DNA from: JANQRV01 sp964533785
Lineage (GTDB): Bacteria; Bacteroidota; Bacteroidia; Chitinophagales; Saprospiraceae
NCBI GenBank assembly: GCA_964533785.1
Contig: CAZHNG010000158.1
Coordinates: 1-14,915 of the forward strand
Length of the DNA stretch: 14,915 nucleotides
Direction: 5' to 3'
Each line of letters begins with the position of its first letter. The stretch's first letter is position 1. The translations under genes and the position numbers were made by a program. Below the pieces are notes generated by a model. The model ran no database searches, was not told where the DNA came from, and saw nothing but the letters and a program-made list of their open reading frames with translations. Positions 13,557-14,915 of the stretch are shown here, in pieces.

Positions 13557-13580
13557 CAGCCCCAAAGCTATACTTGACGC

Positions 13581-13644
13581 GAAGTGGTTTTGGACTTCCC
13601 AAACCTACTTCGGTCAGTATATACCTACTTGAAGATGGTTTGGG
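13581..13644 (+). promoter_or_regulatory. two mutually exclusive hairpins (attenuator-like)
   Basis: The segment CCCAAACCTACTTC (13598-13611) can pair with 13581-13593 (loop ACTT, 12 pairs, one bulge and one mismatch). It can also pair with GAAGATGGTTTGGG (13631-13644; 12 pairs, two-base internal loop). The two folds exclude each other. A further ATATACC/GGTATAT pair (13619-13625, 13654-13660) encloses the third arm. No T-run follows directly. It could be an RNA switch, a processing site or a palindromic repeat unit. Confidence 0.4.
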
Positions 13645-13711
13645 TTCAACGTCGGTATATTAAATGTTAAATCGAGTAAAACAACTACCCCTAAGTTAAA
13701 GGGTCAATACA

Positions 13712-13725
13712 GCTAGACGCTAGAT
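13712..13725 (-). repeat. heptamer repeat pair in reverse orientation
   Basis: GCTAGAC and GCTAGAT in tandem. On the minus strand they read ATCTAGC, GTCTAGC, matching the RTCTRRY heptamer of the other arrays. Confidence 0.45.
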
Positions 13726-13846
13726 AGGGTAATAGTGACTCTCTGATAATCAGCAGATAACCTTAAGAAAGATGGTTGACTCGAATTGTTTTATTGATTA
13801 TCAATTGTTTATGGTGTTACGTCAAAGATCCAAACGGTAAAGTAGT

Positions 13847-14797
13847 ATGAGAAAAATACTCATCATAGTGGTATGTATATTTTGGGGAATAGGAACAACG
13901 AGCTTTGCCCAGCAAGTTGAAGTAAGGGCTAGCCTGGATTCTAATTTGATCCTCATTGGTGCACAAACGAATTTAAGGCTTGAAGTGTTTAAGCCTGAAG
14001 GTTTGTCGGTGGTCTTTCCCCCTGTTTTGGATACGCTTGCCCGTAATGTAGAAGTGATCGACGTAACGCCGGTAGATAGTGTAAAAACGGAACAAGGAAA
14101 GGTTCGCTTGACGCGCAATTACACCATTACTTCCTTTGATAGCGGCTATCATCAAATTCCTCCCTTACCAATACTGGCGCTGGGGCAAAATGAACAATAC
14201 GATACTTTTTATACACAACCATTAGGCATTGATACCTGGCTGGTACCCGTAGATACTTCATTAGCGATCAAACCGATCAAAGGGCCTGAAAATATTCCTT
14301 TGTCATTTAGAGAGGTTTTGCCCTGGATCTTGGGAATTCTTTTGGTTGTTGCCTTAGCTGCAGGTGGATATTTTTATCTCAAAAAACGGAAGCAAAGGCC
14401 TGCACCCGAAGCAAAGCCACCTAAACCTCAGGAACCTCCCTACGTCATTGCCCTACGGGAATTAGATCAATTAAAAAACGATAAACTTTGGCAGGCGGGA
14501 AAAGTCAAAGACCACCACGCCAGATTATCCGAAATTATGAGGAAATATATCGAAAGCCGGTTTCAGATACCCGCGCTTGAGCATACGAATGATGAAATTT
14601 TCAGTGCTTTCCAGCACTCGGGATTAGTTGATAAAGTTCCGTACGAAAGTTTGCGCCAGATGCTTTTTCTGGCCGACCTGGTCAAGTTTGCCAAGGGAAA
14701 ACCCCAGCCATCTGATAATCATAGGTCGATGGAGCAGGCGTATGAATTTGTAGAGCAGACAAAAACTAGTTTGGAAACCAGTGAAAAAGTGGAATAG
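13847..14797 (+). CDS. BatD-like membrane-anchored protein of the bat cluster
   Basis: A 316-aa envelope protein. Residues 1-21 form a cleavable signal peptide (cut after SFA, before QQVEV). A periplasmic beta-rich domain (about 22-150) resembles the N-terminal strands of BatD (VRASLDSNLILIGAQTNLRLEV; RNYTITSFDSGYHQIPPLPI). One membrane helix (about 158-178) follows, then a basic stop (KKRKQR), a Pro-rich linker (185-197) and a cytoplasmic helical domain (198-316). This is the short BatD-like subunit that in many Bacteroidota stands between DUF58 and BatA. The stop codon is directly followed by the batA ATG, indicating tight cotranslation. Transcription across the long upstream spacer is an open question. 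Confidence 0.8.
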   Translation: MRKILIIVVCIFWGIGTTSFAQQVEVRASLDSNLILIGAQTNLRLEVFKPEGLSVVFPPVLDTLARNVEVIDVTPVDSVKTEQGKVRLTRNYTITSFDSGYHQIPPLPILALGQNEQYDTFYTQPLGIDTWLVPVDTSLAIKPIKGPENIPLSFREVLPWILGILLVVALAAGGYFYLKKRKQRPAPEAKPPKPQEPPYVIALRELDQLKNDKLWQAGKVKDHHARLSEIMRKYIESRFQIPALEHTNDEIFSAFQHSGLVDKVPYESLRQMLFLADLVKFAKGKPQPSDNHRSMEQAYEFVEQTKTSLETSEKVE

Positions 14798-14915
14798 ATG
14801 ATGCCAGATTATGTTTTTAAAAACCCGGGATTTTTATGGTTACTGCTTGGCCTGGCACCCCTTATCGTAGGATATGTATTGTACCAGGCAAAGTGGCAGA
14901 CTGCTGTTCGCTTAT
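14798..14915 (+). CDS. batA: BatA-like VWA protein, N-terminal fragment (runs off the window)
   Basis: It begins at ATG 14798 (or the adjacent ATG 14801) immediately after the TAG of the preceding gene and stays open to the window end (39 codons). The translation MMPDYVFKNPGFLWLLLGLAP, then LIVGYVLYQAKWQTAVRL, shows the typical BatA/BatB start: a short F-x-NP-x-FLWLLL lead and one membrane helix. The VWA domain would lie beyond the window. The call rests on this start and the gene order, and BatB is the main alternative. Confidence 0.75.
   Translation, partial: MMPDYVFKNPGFLWLLLGLAPLIVGYVLYQAKWQTAVRL

Larger units (their letters stand above)
13435..13846. other. 412-bp structured spacer inside the bat cluster
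   Basis: I see no gene here. The spacer holds GGTTAT repeats in inverted arrangement (13482-13559), an overlapping hairpin set (13581-13660) and a reverse heptamer pair (13712-13725). Bat-type genes are usually packed tightly, as the next junction shows (TAGATG), so this spacer is exceptional. I found no TAnnTTTG element that would clearly restart transcription. Confidence 0.6.

Noticed and set aside
1..14915. CRISPR arrays, tRNA or rRNA genes
   Set aside because: No direct repeats of CRISPR length with uniform spacers and no cloverleaf or rRNA signature were found. The periodic repeats present have 7-10 bp units.

Overview
The window looks like chromosomal DNA of a Bacteroidota bacterium, most likely from the Saprospiria/Cytophagia side of the phylum. 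Supporting signs: no clear Shine-Dalgarno sites, AT-rich leaders, Bacteroidota-type -7 elements (TAnnTTTG) before several genes, a lipoprotein YceI, a Bacteroidota-type TonB-dependent receptor, and the MoxR/DUF58/Bat aerotolerance gene order. The lineage is judged from protein style and gene order, not from a marker gene.

Layout. 1-340 is a leader with a heptamer repeat array and a 159-bp inverted-repeat (MITE-like) element. 341-2254 encodes a REC-PAS-degenerate kinase core-REC hybrid regulator, followed 30 bp later by a YpdA-type flavin reductase (2285-3259). Thymidine kinase (3281-3877, minus) converges on ypdA. A conserved-looking Pro/Glu/Lys-rich protein of unknown function (4100-4789) precedes 6-phosphofructokinase (4849-5826). 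A YceI-family lipoprotein (5988-6665) ends in a strong intrinsic terminator. 6996-9053 is a TonB-dependent receptor open frame that lacks signal peptide, carboxypeptidase-like domain and plug, so it is probably a 5'-truncated pseudogene.

9054-9745 is gene-free but rich in structure: a second copy of the MITE-like element, heptamer arrays, a 20-bp hairpin and a promoter-like region. Next come a small two-helix membrane protein (9746-9955) and two minus-strand genes of uncertain role. One of these (10529-11068) is a membrane-anchored protein with a plausible GIY-YIG-like pattern. Degenerate repeat arrays in opposite orientation flank this pair.

11463 to the window end is the start of an aerotolerance-type operon: MoxR AAA+ ATPase, DUF58 (VWA-like) protein, a membrane-anchored BatD-like protein and the start of BatA. 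A sigma-54-like -24/-12 element with an upstream inverted repeat precedes moxR. An unusually long 412-bp spacer, holding repeats and two mutually exclusive hairpins, separates the DUF58 gene from the BatD-like gene.

The most unusual content is non-coding. It includes heptamer-period degenerate repeats at six intergenic sites, a two-copy inverted-repeat element of which one copy may carry a promoter, helically phased direct repeats next to two promoters, and the regulatory architecture around moxR-bat. No rRNA, tRNA, CRISPR array or transposase gene was found.
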